DNA from: Liolophura sinensis
Lineage: Eukaryota; Mollusca; Polyplacophora; Chitonida; Chitonidae
Direction: 5' to 3'
Length of the DNA stretch: 64,000 bases
Assembly (NCBI RefSeq): GCF_032854445.1
Contig: NC_088296.1
Coordinates: 25,615,897-25,679,896, forward strand
Each line of letters starts with the position of its first letter. The stretch's first letter is position 1. Position numbers and translations under genes: made by a program. Positions 1-11,689 of this stretch are shown here, in pieces. Below the pieces are notes generated by a model, which searched no databases, had not been told where the DNA came from, and was given only the letters and a program-made list of their open reading frames with translations.

Positions 1-48
1 CTACATATTTACTGGTGATAGTACACAAACATGTTCCATGGGAGTGGA

Positions 49-327
49 TTACTGGTTCGCAATATTATATAGCATGTAGACATCCACATGCTGCCTGCGC
101 TGTACCCTCTCTGTCGTTCTCCATGTAAGGTTGAAGTTGTGAATTGCGCAATGTGACATACAAGACTGCATATTGTGAAGGCCGATTTGTGTGCCGTAAC
201 GTCTCCATATCATGTTACACCGGCATCTACTGTTGCACACATAGGTGCAGTGCTTTTCAATAACAGAATGATCTAAAGAAGAAATGAACTGAGCCAAAAG
301 TAGACCAGTAACCAACGCTCCTTTCAT
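49..327 (-). CDS. candidate small secreted Cys-rich peptide, unidentified
   Basis: A 92-residue reading frame starts at the ATG complementary to 325-327. I chose this start over an in-frame ATG 18 codons upstream because it puts a signal-peptide-like segment (residues 1-17, MKGALVTGLLLAQFISS) at the N terminus. Six cysteines follow at residues 27, 31, 35, 37, 56 and 60, in the pattern C-x3-C-x3-C-x-C-x18-C-x3-C. There is an N-glycosylation sequon at residue 66 (NLT). Two C-x3-C pairs separated by a linker are compatible with a disulfide-stapled helical hairpin; that is inference only. I recognise no family. The frame could be one exon of a longer gene, or a chance frame in host DNA. A 64-bp tandem array begins about 120 bp upstream on this strand. 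Confidence 0.35.
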   Translation of the reverse strand: MKGALVTGLLLAQFISSLDHSVIEKHCTYVCNSRCRCNMIWRRYGTQIGLHNMQSCMSHCAIHNFNLTWRTTERVQRRQHVDVYMLYNIANQ

Positions 328-448
328 GTATAGAGTTGCTCCTAGCGATATGACAGAGGTTGGAAGTATTAGATCCGCCATAATCCTGAGTGTGATACTG
401 CCTGTGTGTCATGGTATTACCTAGGCGAATGTTTCTATCACCATGTTC

Positions 449-781
449 TGTATAGTGTAGGTCACCACTATATAGCTGAAATATTGCCGACACGAAGCAA
501 TACTGATATATCCATATAGTGTAGGTCACCACGATATAGCTGAACTATTGCCGACACGAAGCAATACTGATTTATCCATATAGTGTAGGTCACCACGATA
601 TAGCTGAACTATTGCCGACACGAAGCAATACTGATATATCCATATAGTGTAGGCCACCACGATATAGCTGAACTATTGCCGACACGAAGCAATACTGATA
701 TATCCATATAGTGTAGGTCACCACGATATAGCTGAACTATTGCCGACACGAAGCAATACTGATTTATCCATATAGTGTAGG
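449..781. repeat. tandem array, 64-bp unit, about 5 copies
   Basis: The word CATATAGTGTAGG recurs at 513, 577, 641, 705 and 769, exactly 64 bp apart; a more diverged first unit starts near 449. Units differ by a few substitutions only. Short reading frames here are by-products of the repeat. Confidence 0.92.
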
Positions 782-3132
782 CATATGTACATGGGGTGAA
801 TATTTTAATAAACCCTTTATTCCGCATTGTAGCATTTACAGGTGCAAGAAGAAAAACTCCTTGCACCTGTCCCTGCAAGAGACACACCCTTGACCCTCTT
901 TGCGTCAGTCTGGATGAAGGCAGTGGGTCAATGGAGACAGCTCTGCCATCAGTATTAATTATTCGGAATCTCGTCTATATAAAGCATCATGTCTTCATCA
1001 GGTACACCTGTCGACTATTTGATGTGATACATGATGGATACACTGTTCAATAAAAGCCCTGTTATCAGCGACTACGATCGTTTTAGAGCGTCGCTGTAGC
1101 CGGTGATGTGAAAAGTTATGGTAATCGTGTATCCGAAGTCCGAAGTTTAGGCGAGGCAATGACACTTCAAGGGCAAAGAGAAAGAGCTGGTGTGGAATCG
1201 GCTGGCATTGATTTGTCTGGCATTATTGGCAGTGGTATCACTGTACGCTGTACACTGTAATATCGTGGCTGATTCTATTATACGCTATGCAGTGGGATAT
1301 AGCAATAATTGGGTGCAATTATCATGATACCAGTAACATGTGCAAACTTCGGCCTTTCTTGTACACTGGATGACTAATGGAATTTTTATTCAAATATCGC
1401 GTGAAATTAATGCGTGAAGACAATCTGCTATTTGTAATAAAACTCCATTTAGAAAGGGACCAGAGGATAAGTGTCTTCTGTCTTGATACTTGAAGATATT
1501 TTGTGAAGATATAAGTGAAGATACTTGCAACATTCCTGCACTGTAGCATCGCCTTGGGACGTCCTATTCTTTCATCCGAACATGAAAGTCAATGGTCACG
1601 TGACTTTTATCGATTCCTTCAATGGTCAGAACGTCCTTGACATGTTTGCTGGCGGCAAGGACACCCCATTAAAAATTCAACCGCCAAGGTTTTTGCAGTC
1701 CAGAATTGTAGGTGTGATTTTGTTCTGAGGACTGACTTGTTTTACAACACCAAACTTGAAAGCGTTGTAGAATTTCCTACAGGGTTTATTGTTACTTTGG
1801 TCCTGTCTGATAATGTTGATTGATATTTTTTCGGTTAGACCTATTTATAAGGTAAACTGATGTTTGACATTTTCCTTCATCGCGCTGCGTGTTGTAACAA
1901 AGTCCTGGACCATTCAGTTGAAATGGATGCTACCAAGGACTGAAGATGTGTCTACATTTTGTTTATCGGTCCATAAGTCACATGAGCGTCAAGTGGATAT
2001 TATAACATATGTCAACAGGACGGCGGTCAACATTCCCTAGCCAAACCTTTTGCCTCCATTCCTATACACGACTTGCATACCAAACCTAGAGACTAAGCTG
2101 TTATCGCAAGGGTCGAGATAATGGGAAAAAATGATTATTGCCTCAGTCGGAGGACCTAACTTAGTATACAACAACAAGATTGAATGATTACCCAAATGTG
2201 TATGCGCATACTGTATGATTTAAAACGCAATTGTTATCAGTGTATATGTAAGCCAACATCCCTGCCCGACTGAATTTACCTGTCATAGTGGACCAGTATC
2301 AAAGACATCGTTAATGCAGACATTTCAAGTAGCCTCAAGGAAAGCAATACGTCATATAGACATACAGCAATTATGTTGTTGAAAAGATCTGTCAATAACA
2401 TACATACCAATACTGACTAATTGTGGACCAATACCTTAATGCACTGGTGAAGCAATACGTTTTCAAGAAAAACATACCTTACAAAATAAATTTACACCTG
2501 GTTAGAAAAACCCGGATCTAGCTGAGAAGACATGCGCGTTTAATAATGATGTCGTAATGGCCTGACCCACCTTTCTGTGACCTAACGTTAAGTGACAGTT
2601 GTAGGACAGAATACTAACGACTTTGTCAAGGGTAAGTGAAGGGCGTCTGCTCACGGCACAGGGAAAGTCTCACTGCATGACACGGCATGAAATTTTATTT
2701 GCATCGGTGAAAAAAAAATTAGGCATATAATAAGAATGTTTTAATTTCATGTTGATCATATCTCGTAATATGATCTGTAATGTGTAATGTGTAATGCAAA
2801 CTGTAATGTGTTGTTTATATGTACGTTAGTATATATGAATACCTGACAAAAAAGCAGATTACGGTTAAAAATACAGTATTATATTAGCTAATGCGCTTTA
2901 TTGCGCCAGGCACAGCAGAATGACAAAGTATCGGAACGTGTGCCGGGAACATGTCTGCGGCTCAAACAGTCTTAAAATATCACAGAACCTGTATTTAAAT
3001 CTGAAGATAACAATGGTTTTATCTAATTTTATTTTATATAAAAGTGTTAAAAAATGGTCGTTTTAAAACGAGAAAATTGCAAGACAATGGGTCTTAGATG
3101 TAATGGGTGGTTGTAGTTCTCGGTACGACGAT
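782..3132. other. no recognisable gene
   Basis: AT-rich host DNA. Several short open frames (for example 796-1053 plus, 1322-1549 minus, 1525-1728 plus) have no domain, no splice context and no coding character that I can see. Small local reiterations such as TGTAATGTG near 2773-2815 are present. Confidence 0.6.
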
Positions 3133-3169
3133 TTAAATCGAAATTTAAAATTTTGAAATTTCGATTTAA
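3133..3169. repeat. perfect inverted repeat (AT-rich hairpin)
   Basis: Two 14-base arms, 3133-3146 and 3156-3169, are perfect reverse complements (TTAAATCGAAATTT and AAATTTCGATTTAA) around a 9-base centre AAAATTTTG. It could be a cruciform-prone site or the core of a short palindromic element. No flanking target duplication is evident. Confidence 0.7.
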
Positions 3170-3250
3170 TAAGTTTTAAAACTGAATTTAAAAAAAATAC
3201 AGTCTTAAATCAGCACTGATAGATGATTATGAGAAATACTGAACACTTAC

Positions 3251-3520
3251 CTGACCGAGGTTTGATTTTTTCCTTCACTATTCTTCGATCCCTTTTCAGC
3301 GACCCGTAGTGTCCTGTTCAGTGTTGGCGAGCTGCTCAACGACTGGCTCTTCGACACCGCCGCACGGACATTACAAACATGCAACACGCTGACAGCAGTC
3401 ACGTCGTACGCCAGGCGGGCCAGATGAATGGAATCTCCCTCGTAAAAATCGACCCGTAGCGATACCGAGACTCGATAACATGCGACCTACAGCCTGCTCG
3501 TGCAGTGACGTCATACTGAA
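3251..3520 (-). promoter_or_regulatory. possible first exon and promoter of a minus-strand gene
   Basis: On the minus strand a good splice donor (GGTCAG then GTAAGTG) lies at 3251/3250. The roughly 250 bp upstream of it are distinctly GC- and CpG-richer than the surroundings. A consensus CRE, TGACGTCA, sits at 3506-3513. A short frame on that strand starts MLSSLGIATGRFLRGRF, which resembles a mitochondrial presequence, but it stops after 37 codons. This is consistent with a 5' exon, but no downstream exon was identified. Confidence 0.25.
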
Positions 3521-4379
3521 ACAGTCAGAATTCGGGGAATCCCTCAATGTTTTCTAGACAACAGCGCGATAATGTAGTTGCTCAAACGCGTGTGGAGCTC
3601 ATGGTGGTCGCTGTTATTTATTACACAGCCCTGATCGCACGGGTTCAATAATATGATATGAACTCCGTAAAGCCGGATGTAGCGAATTGTGAATGGATGG
3701 CCAACTGTAACGTTTGCTACACTGTGTTTAGAATGGACTGAGGTGGTATGCGCATCTTACAGGCCTGATGTCCGCGGCATCGATCATAACCAATAACGGC
3801 AGCCGCGATCGTTGTAATGGCTTTACTCCCCAACGTATCTGTATATACACGAACTTATTAACTTTAATGGGACGCGTGTTCGAATCCAAGTCTCTTCACA
3901 TCGCCTGATTTTTTTTTTCAACTTAAAATTTAAATGTCTGTATTCATCCTAAATTTATCCGTTAGGTGTATGCCTTTCTCTCAGGCTGTCAAGAGCGTAA
4001 CGTAGATGGAAGTAACCACATGTTAGTAGTGAGAATTTTGTCAGGAATAAAGGCCAGTCGTATAAATGAAATATTCAATATATAAATAGATAAATAAAAC
4101 ATTCTCTGCCACGTTTGTTGAAGGAAATCTCAACTTTTTCACCATTTATTCAATGTGTCGGTAACAGCTGGAACGTGTTAGTCAACTGGTCATGAACGTG
4201 AAGGGTTAAGTTCAAAAGAATACCGTATAGACAGTAAAACAAGAGCAGAGACGACAGTGTGTTACCTGGCAAGTTAAATCCGGCATCTTTTCCATTTGCC
4301 TCAGCTAGGGTTTTGTTCTTACTGTTCGTGTAAATGTTAAAAATAACAACTTAAAAAAAAAAACAGATTGGGCCCATGG
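3521..4379. other. no recognisable gene
   Basis: Host intergenic or intronic sequence. A decayed SINE tail may lie at about 4058-4100 (ATAAATGAAATATTC followed by an AAATAAA-rich tail). Nothing else is supported. Confidence 0.5.
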
Positions 4380-5315
4380 ATATTTGCACTTGTTGGTGGG
4401 GAGCATATTGTGTGCATGACTGGATATTTTCATATGGGGCCCTTATGGGCCTTCAGGTATAGGTCGCAGATGGGCATTTAAATATGGGTCCCAGACGGAT
4501 ATTCGTGTAGGGGGCCCAGATGGGCAGATGCATCTATGGCTCTCAAGGGCAGCCCCATACAGTTCAGATGGGTAGATGTATATGGGAATCTCATGGGCAT
4601 CCCCCATACAGAGCCCAGATGGCGGGTGTATATGGGACTCACGGTCATCCACATACAGAGTCATGATGGGCAGATGTATATGGGACCCTCACAGACATCC
4701 CCACACAGAGCTCAGATGGGCAGATGTATATGGGACCCTCAGGGCATCCCCATAAAGAGCACAGATGGGCAGATGTATATGTGACCCTCAGGGTACCCCC
4801 ATACTGAGCCCAGATGTGCAGATTAATATGTGACCCTCAGGGCATCCCCATAAAGAGCACAGATGGGCAGATGTATATGTGACCCTCAGGGCACCCCCAT
4901 AGAGAGCCCAGATGGGCAGATGTATATGTGACCCTCACGGTCATCCCCATACAGAGTCCAGATGGGCAGATGTATATGGGACCCTCAGTGCACCTCCATA
5001 AAGAGCCAAGATGGACAAATGTATATGTGACTCTCACGGGCATTCCCATACAGAGCCCAGATAGGCAGATGTATATGTGACCCTTACAGGCATCCCCATA
5101 CAGAGTTCCGATGGGAAGATGGGACCCTCACGAGCATCCCCACACAGAGCCCAGAAGGGCAGATGTATATGTGACCCTCACGAGCATTCCCATACAGAGC
5201 CCAGATGGGCAGATGTATATTGGACCCTCACGAGCATCCCCATAAAGAGCCCCAAATGGACAGATGTAGCCTATATGGGACCCTCATGGGCATCCCCGTA
5301 CAGAGCCCACACTGC
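4380..5315. repeat. tandem array, 49-bp unit, about 18 copies
   Basis: The unit is built around CAGATGGGCAGATGTATATG plus GACCCTCA and GGCATCCCCATA. Successive starts at 4713 and 4762 give a 49-bp period. The left end (4380-4600) is more diverged. Because 49 is not a multiple of 3, frames such as 4536-4784 rotate through all phases and are not genes. Confidence 0.92.
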
Positions 5316-5807
5316 TACACGTGAAATCTAAACCTGCAGGTCTGGATTTCTCCCACCCTCATTCTTTAGCACGGCTTAAAACAACAGTGAAATAAGTGAA
5401 GAACTATCACGATAATTAAAATCCGGCTATGGTGATTTCGTTTGGTAATCTTTTGTTACTGGAGTTCAGCACATTGTAAACTTGAGGAAGGACCATGGTT
5501 TTTTTTAAACGTTGATAGAATTACAAAACCGTCTGGTTATGAGTGTTTAGATTATTTGTTTCTTAAGCTAATCAAATTATATACTACATACGTATTATAT
5601 ACATATATACGTCTACATCGATTAAATTTCTGTTTACCACATAGAAATTAGCTCTGTATACATGCACTTTTATAATGACACTCCATCAGGGAATCTTCAA
5701 CAAATTCTTTACTTGAAAAGCTTCAGTTGTTCTCTTTCAAATAAATATGTCAAATAAGTCAATTTTTAATTAAGATCTAAATTCGTGTAAGCTTAATTTG
5801 CTGTCAC
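5316..5807. other. no recognisable gene
   Basis: AT-rich spacer between two tandem arrays. The frame at 5442-5651 has no recognisable feature. Confidence 0.6.
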
Positions 5808-7325
5808 AGATATTAGGGGATCCTCCATCACTGATAGGCCTGCAGGTCTCCCTGGCCCTACCAAAGGTAACTGACGAGGCCTTCCAGTCTCCATCACTGA
5901 TAGGCCTTCCAGTCTCCTTGGCCTACCAAAGGTAAGTGACGAGGCCTTCCAGTCTCCATCAGTGATAGGCCTGCAGGTCTCCATGGCCTACCAAAGGTCA
6001 CTGACAAGGCCTTCCAGCCTCCATCACTCATAGGCCTGCAAGTCCTTCCTGGCCTACCAAAGGTAAATGACGAGGCCTTCCAGCCTCCATCACTGATAGG
6101 CCTGCAAGTCTCCCTGGCCTACCAAAGGTAAATGACGAGGCTTTCCAGCCTCCATCACTGATAGGCCTGCAAGTCTCCCTGGCCTACCAAAGGTAACTGA
6201 CGAGGCCTTCCAGTCTCCATCACTCATAGGCCTGCAAGTCTCCATGGCCTACAAAAGGTAACTGACGAGGGCCCTTCCAGTCTCCATCACTGATAGGCCT
6301 GCAGGTCTCCATGGCCTACCAAAAGGTAAGTGACGAGGCCTTCCAGTCTCCATCACTCATAGGCCTGCAAGTCTCCCTGGCCTACCAAAGGTAAATGACG
6401 AGGCCTTCCAGCCTCCATCACTGATAGGCCTGCAAGTCTCCCTGGCCTACCAAAGGTAACTGACGAGGCCTTCCAGTCTCCATCACTCATAGGCCTGCAA
6501 GTCTCCATGGCCTACAAAAGGTAACTGACGAGGCCTTCCAGTCTCCATCACTGATAGGCCTGCAGGTCTCCATGGCCTACCAAAACGTCACTGACAAGGC
6601 CTTCCAGCCTCCATCACTCATAGGCCTGCAAGTCTCCCTGGCCTACCAAAGGTCACTGACAAGGCCTTCCAGCCTCCATCACTCATAGGCCTGCAAGTCT
6701 CCCTGGCCTACCAAAGGTAAATGACCAGGCCTTCCAGCCTCCATCACTGATAGGCCTGCAGGTCTCCATGGCCTACCAAAGGTCACTGACAAGGCCTTCC
6801 AGCCTCCATCACTCATAGGCCTGCAAGTCTTCCTGGCCTACCAAAGGTAAATGACGAGGCCTTCCAGCCTCCATCACTGATAGACCTGCAGGCCTCCCTG
6901 GCCTACCAAAGGTAACTGACGAGGCCTTCCAGCCTCCATCAGTGATAGGCCTGCAAGTCTCCCTGGCCTACCAAAGGTAACTAACGAGGCCTTCCAGCCT
7001 CCGTCGCGGATAGGCCTGCAAGTCTCCATGGCCTACCAAAGGTAACTAACGAGGCCTTCCAGCCTCCATCAGTGATAGGCCTGCAGGTCTCCCTGGCCTA
7101 CCAAAGGTAACTAACGAGGCCTTCCAGCCTCCGTCGCGGATAGGCCTGCAAGTCTCCCTGGCCTACCAAAGGTAACTAACGAGGCCTTCCAGTCTCCATC
7201 ACTGATAGGCCTGCAGGTCTCCCTGGCCTACCAAAGGTAACTGACGAGGCCTTCCAGCCTCCATCAGTGATAGGCCTGCAAGTCTCCCTGGCCTACCAAA
7301 GGTAACTGACGAGGCCTACTATCGT
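5808..7325. repeat. tandem array, 65-bp unit, about 23 copies
   Basis: The unit contains GATAGGCCTGCAAGTCTCC, TGGCCTACCAAAGGTAA and GACGAGGCCTTCCAG. Copies are highly similar, and sub-variants recur in blocks, for example the CGTCGCGGATAGG variant near 7000 and 7130. That pattern suggests recent amplification of multi-unit segments. Confidence 0.93.
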
Positions 7326-7635
7326 CCCTTTATCAGCCATTGGCGGGGAATTTAACACAAGTCTGTCTTCCACATCTGAACGTGAACAGTGTGTTTGATA
7401 AATCTGTTCAGGACTGTATTTTATCAAACACTTACATACTACATCAGACATTTAAAATGTATATATCCAAGGTATATTTCTAACAGGTTACCTGCAGAGT
7501 AAGCGAGTGCTTGGGGTTTAATGTCGTACTTAAAATTCTTTTCAGTCCTATGACAATGAAGGGGTTCTTAGCCACGTGATACAGATATTGATATTGTTTA
7601 ATTACACGTATTTGGATATGCTAATGAATCCCCAA

Positions 7636-7893
7636 TCACAATGACTCAGTTGGTAAGCGCGCTAGCACAGCGTAATGATCCAGGAGCATGTCCAAAATGC
7701 GGTCGCTGAGAGTTCAAGTCCAGCTCATGCTGGTATCCTCTCCGGCCGTACGTGGGAAGGTCTGCAGCAACCTGCGGATGGTCGTGAGCTCTGCCCGGTT
7801 TAAACCTACTGTAATGCTGACCGCCGTCGTATAAATGAAATATTCTTGAGTACGGCGTAAAACACCAGTCAAGTAAATAAATAAATAAACTGA
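7636..7893 (+). mobile_element. near full-length tRNA-derived SINE
   Basis: The 5' tRNA-like head carries an A box (AGTTGGTAAGCGCGC near 7648) and a B box (GAGTTCAAGTCC near 7710). The body contains GTACGTGGGAAGGTCTG and the conserved 3' core with GAAATATTCTTGAGTACGGC. The tail is AAATAAATAAATAAA. This is the most complete copy in the window and the best reference for the family. The core resembles the Nin-DC-type conserved SINE domain known from molluscs; the exact family name is from memory. Confidence 0.85.
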
Positions 7894-8570
7894 TCATAAC
7901 GATAACATCACGGTTTTATGAATGTGAGTACAATATGAAGTGTAAGTGAAACTCGTGTGCGAATAAAATAGAATGACAATTAATGTTATCGTTGGACTAT
8001 GTTACAATACCACCACACACAGGATACTGAGCGACGAGTAAATGTTATGTTAGAAGATCACGTGATACCTCTGACATTGTAATACACAGCATGCATGGTT
8101 TCGCGAGAGACGCGGATTTGGGCTGTTTTCTAAGTAAATGCTATAAATAGACCACATACTTCCTGTTTACACAAATACACATTCACAGTCGTTTCCCGTA
8201 AATGGGAAACGAAGCTTATGACTGCTACGTGTACAAGTAGGTCAATACGCATGCGCACACAACTAACCTTGTACTGGAATAAAGAGGCACTGCTTTATTT
8301 CCCATCTAAACAGAATCAGTGTGTGACGAGCCGTGTTCGAATCCAGCCGGAGGTATTTCAGCGTGTTGGAAAGTTTGGCAACAGAACTCTTGGTGTCGTG
8401 ATATTGGTTGTTTCACAGCGAGGCAGGTCTCTTACATTGCCGACTATCACTGTGGTCATGTAACTTGTTTTAAATCTAAGCCTGTATAAGACATCACTCA
8501 AATAATTATGGTCTATTGCAGTCTAACAGGTTAAAATGGCGGCAGGCCCAGTGTTAGGGGAGCGGAGTGA
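7894..8570. other. no recognisable gene
   Basis: Host DNA without a recognisable gene. The frame 8218-8463 has no domain or splice support. Confidence 0.55.
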
Positions 8571-8576
8571 AAACCG

Positions 8577-8702
8577 CAGACCTACTCAAGAATATTTCAC
8601 TTATGCGACGGCGGCCTTCATTATTGTAGGTGGAAACCGGGCAGAGCCAGGGGGAAACCACCACCATCCGCAGACCTTTCCAAGTACGGCCACAAGAGGT
8701 GG
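8577..8702 (-). mobile_element. SINE fragment (3' core)
   Basis: Shows the minus-strand SINE core: ACTCAAGAATATTTCACTTA, then GGAAACCGGGCAGAGCC and CATCCGCAG, ending in TACGGCCACAAGAGG. The tRNA head is missing. Confidence 0.8.
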
Positions 8703-8799
8703 TTTTTAACATTATTGCAACCATTTCACGACAATACATGTGTATCTCCTGGCAACAGACAAACCCATTGCTGACACACACGCATATAAGGTGTTTATT

Positions 8800-8938
8800 C
8801 ATTAGATTTGTTGATTTATCTGATTGGTGTTTTACGCCGTACTCAAGAATATTTCACTTATACAACGGCGGCCAGCATTATGCCGGGTGGATACCGGACA
8901 GAGCCAGGGGGAAACCCTCGACCATCGTTGGGTCCATT
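8800..8938 (-). mobile_element. SINE fragment (tail and core)
   Basis: TTGATTTATCTGATTGGTGTTTTACGCCG starts the copy on this strand (reverse tail), followed by ATTTCACTTATACAACGGCGGCC and the GCAGAGCC-type core. It is truncated before the tRNA-like head. Confidence 0.8.
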
Positions 8939-9117
8939 TTGGTCTATTTTCACCCATTTCGTACGATTGTTTATCAAATGTGATAACAATACAGCGTTTT
9001 GAGTATTTCTAAATCAGTCACGTTTATTCAGATACTTCTGACATCATTCCATTTTACCGTATTCTATAAAAGATTTTATTGTTTATTTTTGTGCTTTATG
9101 ATTTAATTCATGTAATT

Positions 9118-9186
9118 ATGTGATTGGTGTTTTACGCCGTACTCAAGAATATTTCACTTATACTGCGGTGGACAGCATAATCATAA
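9118..9186 (-). mobile_element. short SINE 3' fragment
   Basis: Only about 65 bp of the SINE 3' end remain: TGATTGGTGTTTTACGCCG then ACTCAAGAATATTTCACTTA. Confidence 0.7.
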
Positions 9187-9507
9187 GACTTGCCTGTAAG
9201 CTGCTTCTAATTACGTAAATGCATGGAGAGTTAAAATAAACCCCCAAGTCAGGTAAATTAGTGTAATTTCAGTCGATGCTCTCTAGAGGAACTACAGTGT
9301 ACAAATGGCACAATATACTTAGTATTGTGGCACATCTACCTGAGTGTGTGTCACAGGAGTACACAGTTTGTGTAATTTGCGTACTTCATCCACAACGATA
9401 TTTGCTTGAGTGGTACACAATTTGTGTACTCTCAATAGATTATACGTGTGTCGAGATATTTGCCACCCATCACACAAGCTTGTTACGTCACTGACGTGAC
9501 ACTTACC

Positions 9508-9674
9508 AATAGAGAACGGCCTTATGTGGGAAGGTCTACCAGCAACCTGTGGATGGTAGTGGATTTCCCCCGGGCTCTGCACGGTTCCCTCCCACCATAA
9601 TGCTGGCCGCCGTCGCATAAGTGAAATATTCTTGAGTACGGCATAAAACACCAATCAAATAAATCAATCAATAC
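9508..9674 (+). mobile_element. 5'-truncated SINE
   Basis: Begins within the body (TATGTGGGAAGGTCTACC), then CCTCCCACCATAATGCTGG, GAAATATTCTTGAGTACGGC and a CAAATAAATCAATCAAT tail. Confidence 0.8.
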
Positions 9675-10084
9675 CAATAGAGGATAAATACAATCCGTTC
9701 TGTGTCAGTGTAATGTATCTACAGGGGTTGTCATGCCTGGTGTCCTCCACTTGACACCTCAGTGGTTCAGCATTATAATTAAGTGCCTACACGACACTCT
9801 CCACAAGAACACATTAGAGACTTGACCACATGAAATGATCAATGAACGAAACGTTACACTTCTGCCAAACAAAAAATAATGTTAGGTAGAGTAGTCTCCC
9901 CTGAAATGTAGGAATTGTTTTGTCCCTTATACTGTAGCAGGATTCAGAAGTTGTGACCATGACTTTAAACCTCTTAAGGCACATCTATTTAATCGCTCTG
10001 AAGTTTTGCTTAGAGGCATAATTACTCAATAGTGTACCCAGTTAACCGATGGTTTATACTGGCATCACATAACTCCATACCTAG
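9675..10084. other. no recognisable gene
   Basis: Host DNA; no open frame, splice pair or repeat of note seen. Confidence 0.5.
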
Positions 10085-10337
10085 TGGTTAGCTTGCAAGC
10101 GCGACACAATGACCTAGAAGCTTCTCAACCAACGCGGCTGTTGTGAGTTCAAGTCCAGCTCATGCTGTGGCTTTCCAGAAAGTGGGAAGGTGTGTCAGCA
10201 ACCTGTGCGTGGTCGTGAGTTTCCCCAGGCTTTGCCCGATGTCCTCCCACCATAATGCCTTCCGCCGTCATATAAGTGAAATATTTTTGAGTACGGCGAA
10301 GAACATCAATTTAAGAAAATAAAATAAATAAATTACA
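10085..10337 (+). mobile_element. diverged near full-length SINE
   Basis: The tRNA-like head is degenerate (GTGGTTAGCTTGCAAGCGCG; B box GAGTTCAAGTCCAGC), the body is AAGTGGGAAGGTGTG, the core is CCTCCCACCATAATGCC and the tail is AAATAAAATAAATAAA. More mutated than the 7.6-kb copy, so probably older. Confidence 0.75.
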
Positions 10338-10524
10338 AAGACCTGTTTGATTTCAGCTTTGATTAACTCGACTGTCTGCTTTAAGTAAGAAATTCGATCA
10401 GTTACCTTCCAAAGGGTGGTGGTTTCTTGCAGACATTCCGGATTCCTTCATTCATAAAGATGGTAATGTACAGATTCATGTGTATGCCGCTACGAATACG
10501 AATATGAGGAATTATATGCATTAG

Positions 10525-11066
10525 TGAGAGCCCGTATTGAGTGTCATTACTGTACCAAGTATGACATCTCTAGGTGTAGTAATAGTAGAGGATATGGGCC
10601 AGACTGCTATTTAGATTTCAATTCACAGAAGCGCTCGCTGTGTGTCAATATGGAATAGGGTATACATCACCTGATAGCCCGCGTTAAGTGTCAATAATGT
10701 ACCATGTATGATGTCTGTAGGTGAAGTATTGATGGAGATACGGTCCAGACTGCTATTCGGACTGCTATTTATAGAAGAGCCCCTTTGAATCAGAATCGGG
10801 AATTATTGACATCACGTGATAACCCGTATTAAGTGTCATTTTTGTATCAAGTATATGTCTGTGGGTGCAGTATTTATGGAGATATGGACCAGGGTGCTAT
10901 TCAGACTACTAATCACAGAAAGAATCGGGAAGTATTGACATCACGTGACAGCCAGCATTAGGCGTCATTAATGTATTAAGTATGATGTCTGTAGGGGTAG
11001 TAATAGTAGAGATATGGGCCAGACTGCTATTCAGGGCTGATATTTACAGAAGATCCCTTGCTCTCA
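10525..11066. repeat. four diverged tandem copies of a 130-147 bp unit
   Basis: Copies start near 10525, 10672, 10817 and 10946. Each carries a GTGTCATT-like word, then TATGATGTCTGTAGG and GATATGGGCCAGACTGCTAT variants. The copies are clearly related but diverged, so this is an old array. Confidence 0.75.
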
Positions 11067-11689
11067 GAATTCAGTATATTATAGCTCAATACGTAATTTA
11101 TAGAAATAATGACTTGTTCCCGTTTAATAGCTAACCTAAGTTATTTCACGTTGCTCAGCAAATTCCCCGTAAGATGTATACGTGGATCAAGTGTAAATCA
11201 TAGTAAATCTTTTTCTGGATTATTCATTGTAAATGTACACACGTTACATCAATGACGCTGTTCGCACAGTGACAATAAATAGGTGAAGTAAGTATCTATA
11301 AATGCACATAAATACACATTCAGCTATGGGAATACTGACTCATATCTCAGGCACTCTGACATTTTGTGATGAGGTTTACTGATGCAAAAATCGTAGTTAT
11401 ATCAGTTAAAATACAACTTTTTCTGCAGAGTTGATCATGTTTTGTCCATATCACTTAATAACCATCACTTTCTCCCTGAAGTTTCCCACCTTTAAGATTT
11501 TTTTGGGAAAAAGGAATTCAAAGTCTTATGACTGATTACCTTAATAAATGATTGGTGTTTAACGTCGTGCTCTGTAAAGTTTCTTCAGAAAGATCTGGGC
11601 ATGAACTCAGAGCGATCGCATTAGTGAAAGACTGGTCAATCATTGTGCCGTACTGAGCACCTCGCCATTTGGGCAAAATTTTACAGTGG
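11067..11689. other. no recognisable gene
   Basis: Host DNA. A possible SINE remnant (GATTGGTGTTTAACGTCG, minus orientation) lies near 11549-11575. No coding content seen. Confidence 0.5.

Noticed and set aside
5808-7325. CRISPR-like regular repetition
   Set aside because: Head-to-tail tandem units without unique spacers, in a eukaryotic genome; the same holds for every other array here.
7636-7720. tRNA gene with A and B boxes
   Set aside because: The tRNA-like sequence is the head of a SINE with body, core and tail; no acceptor-stem pairing was apparent.
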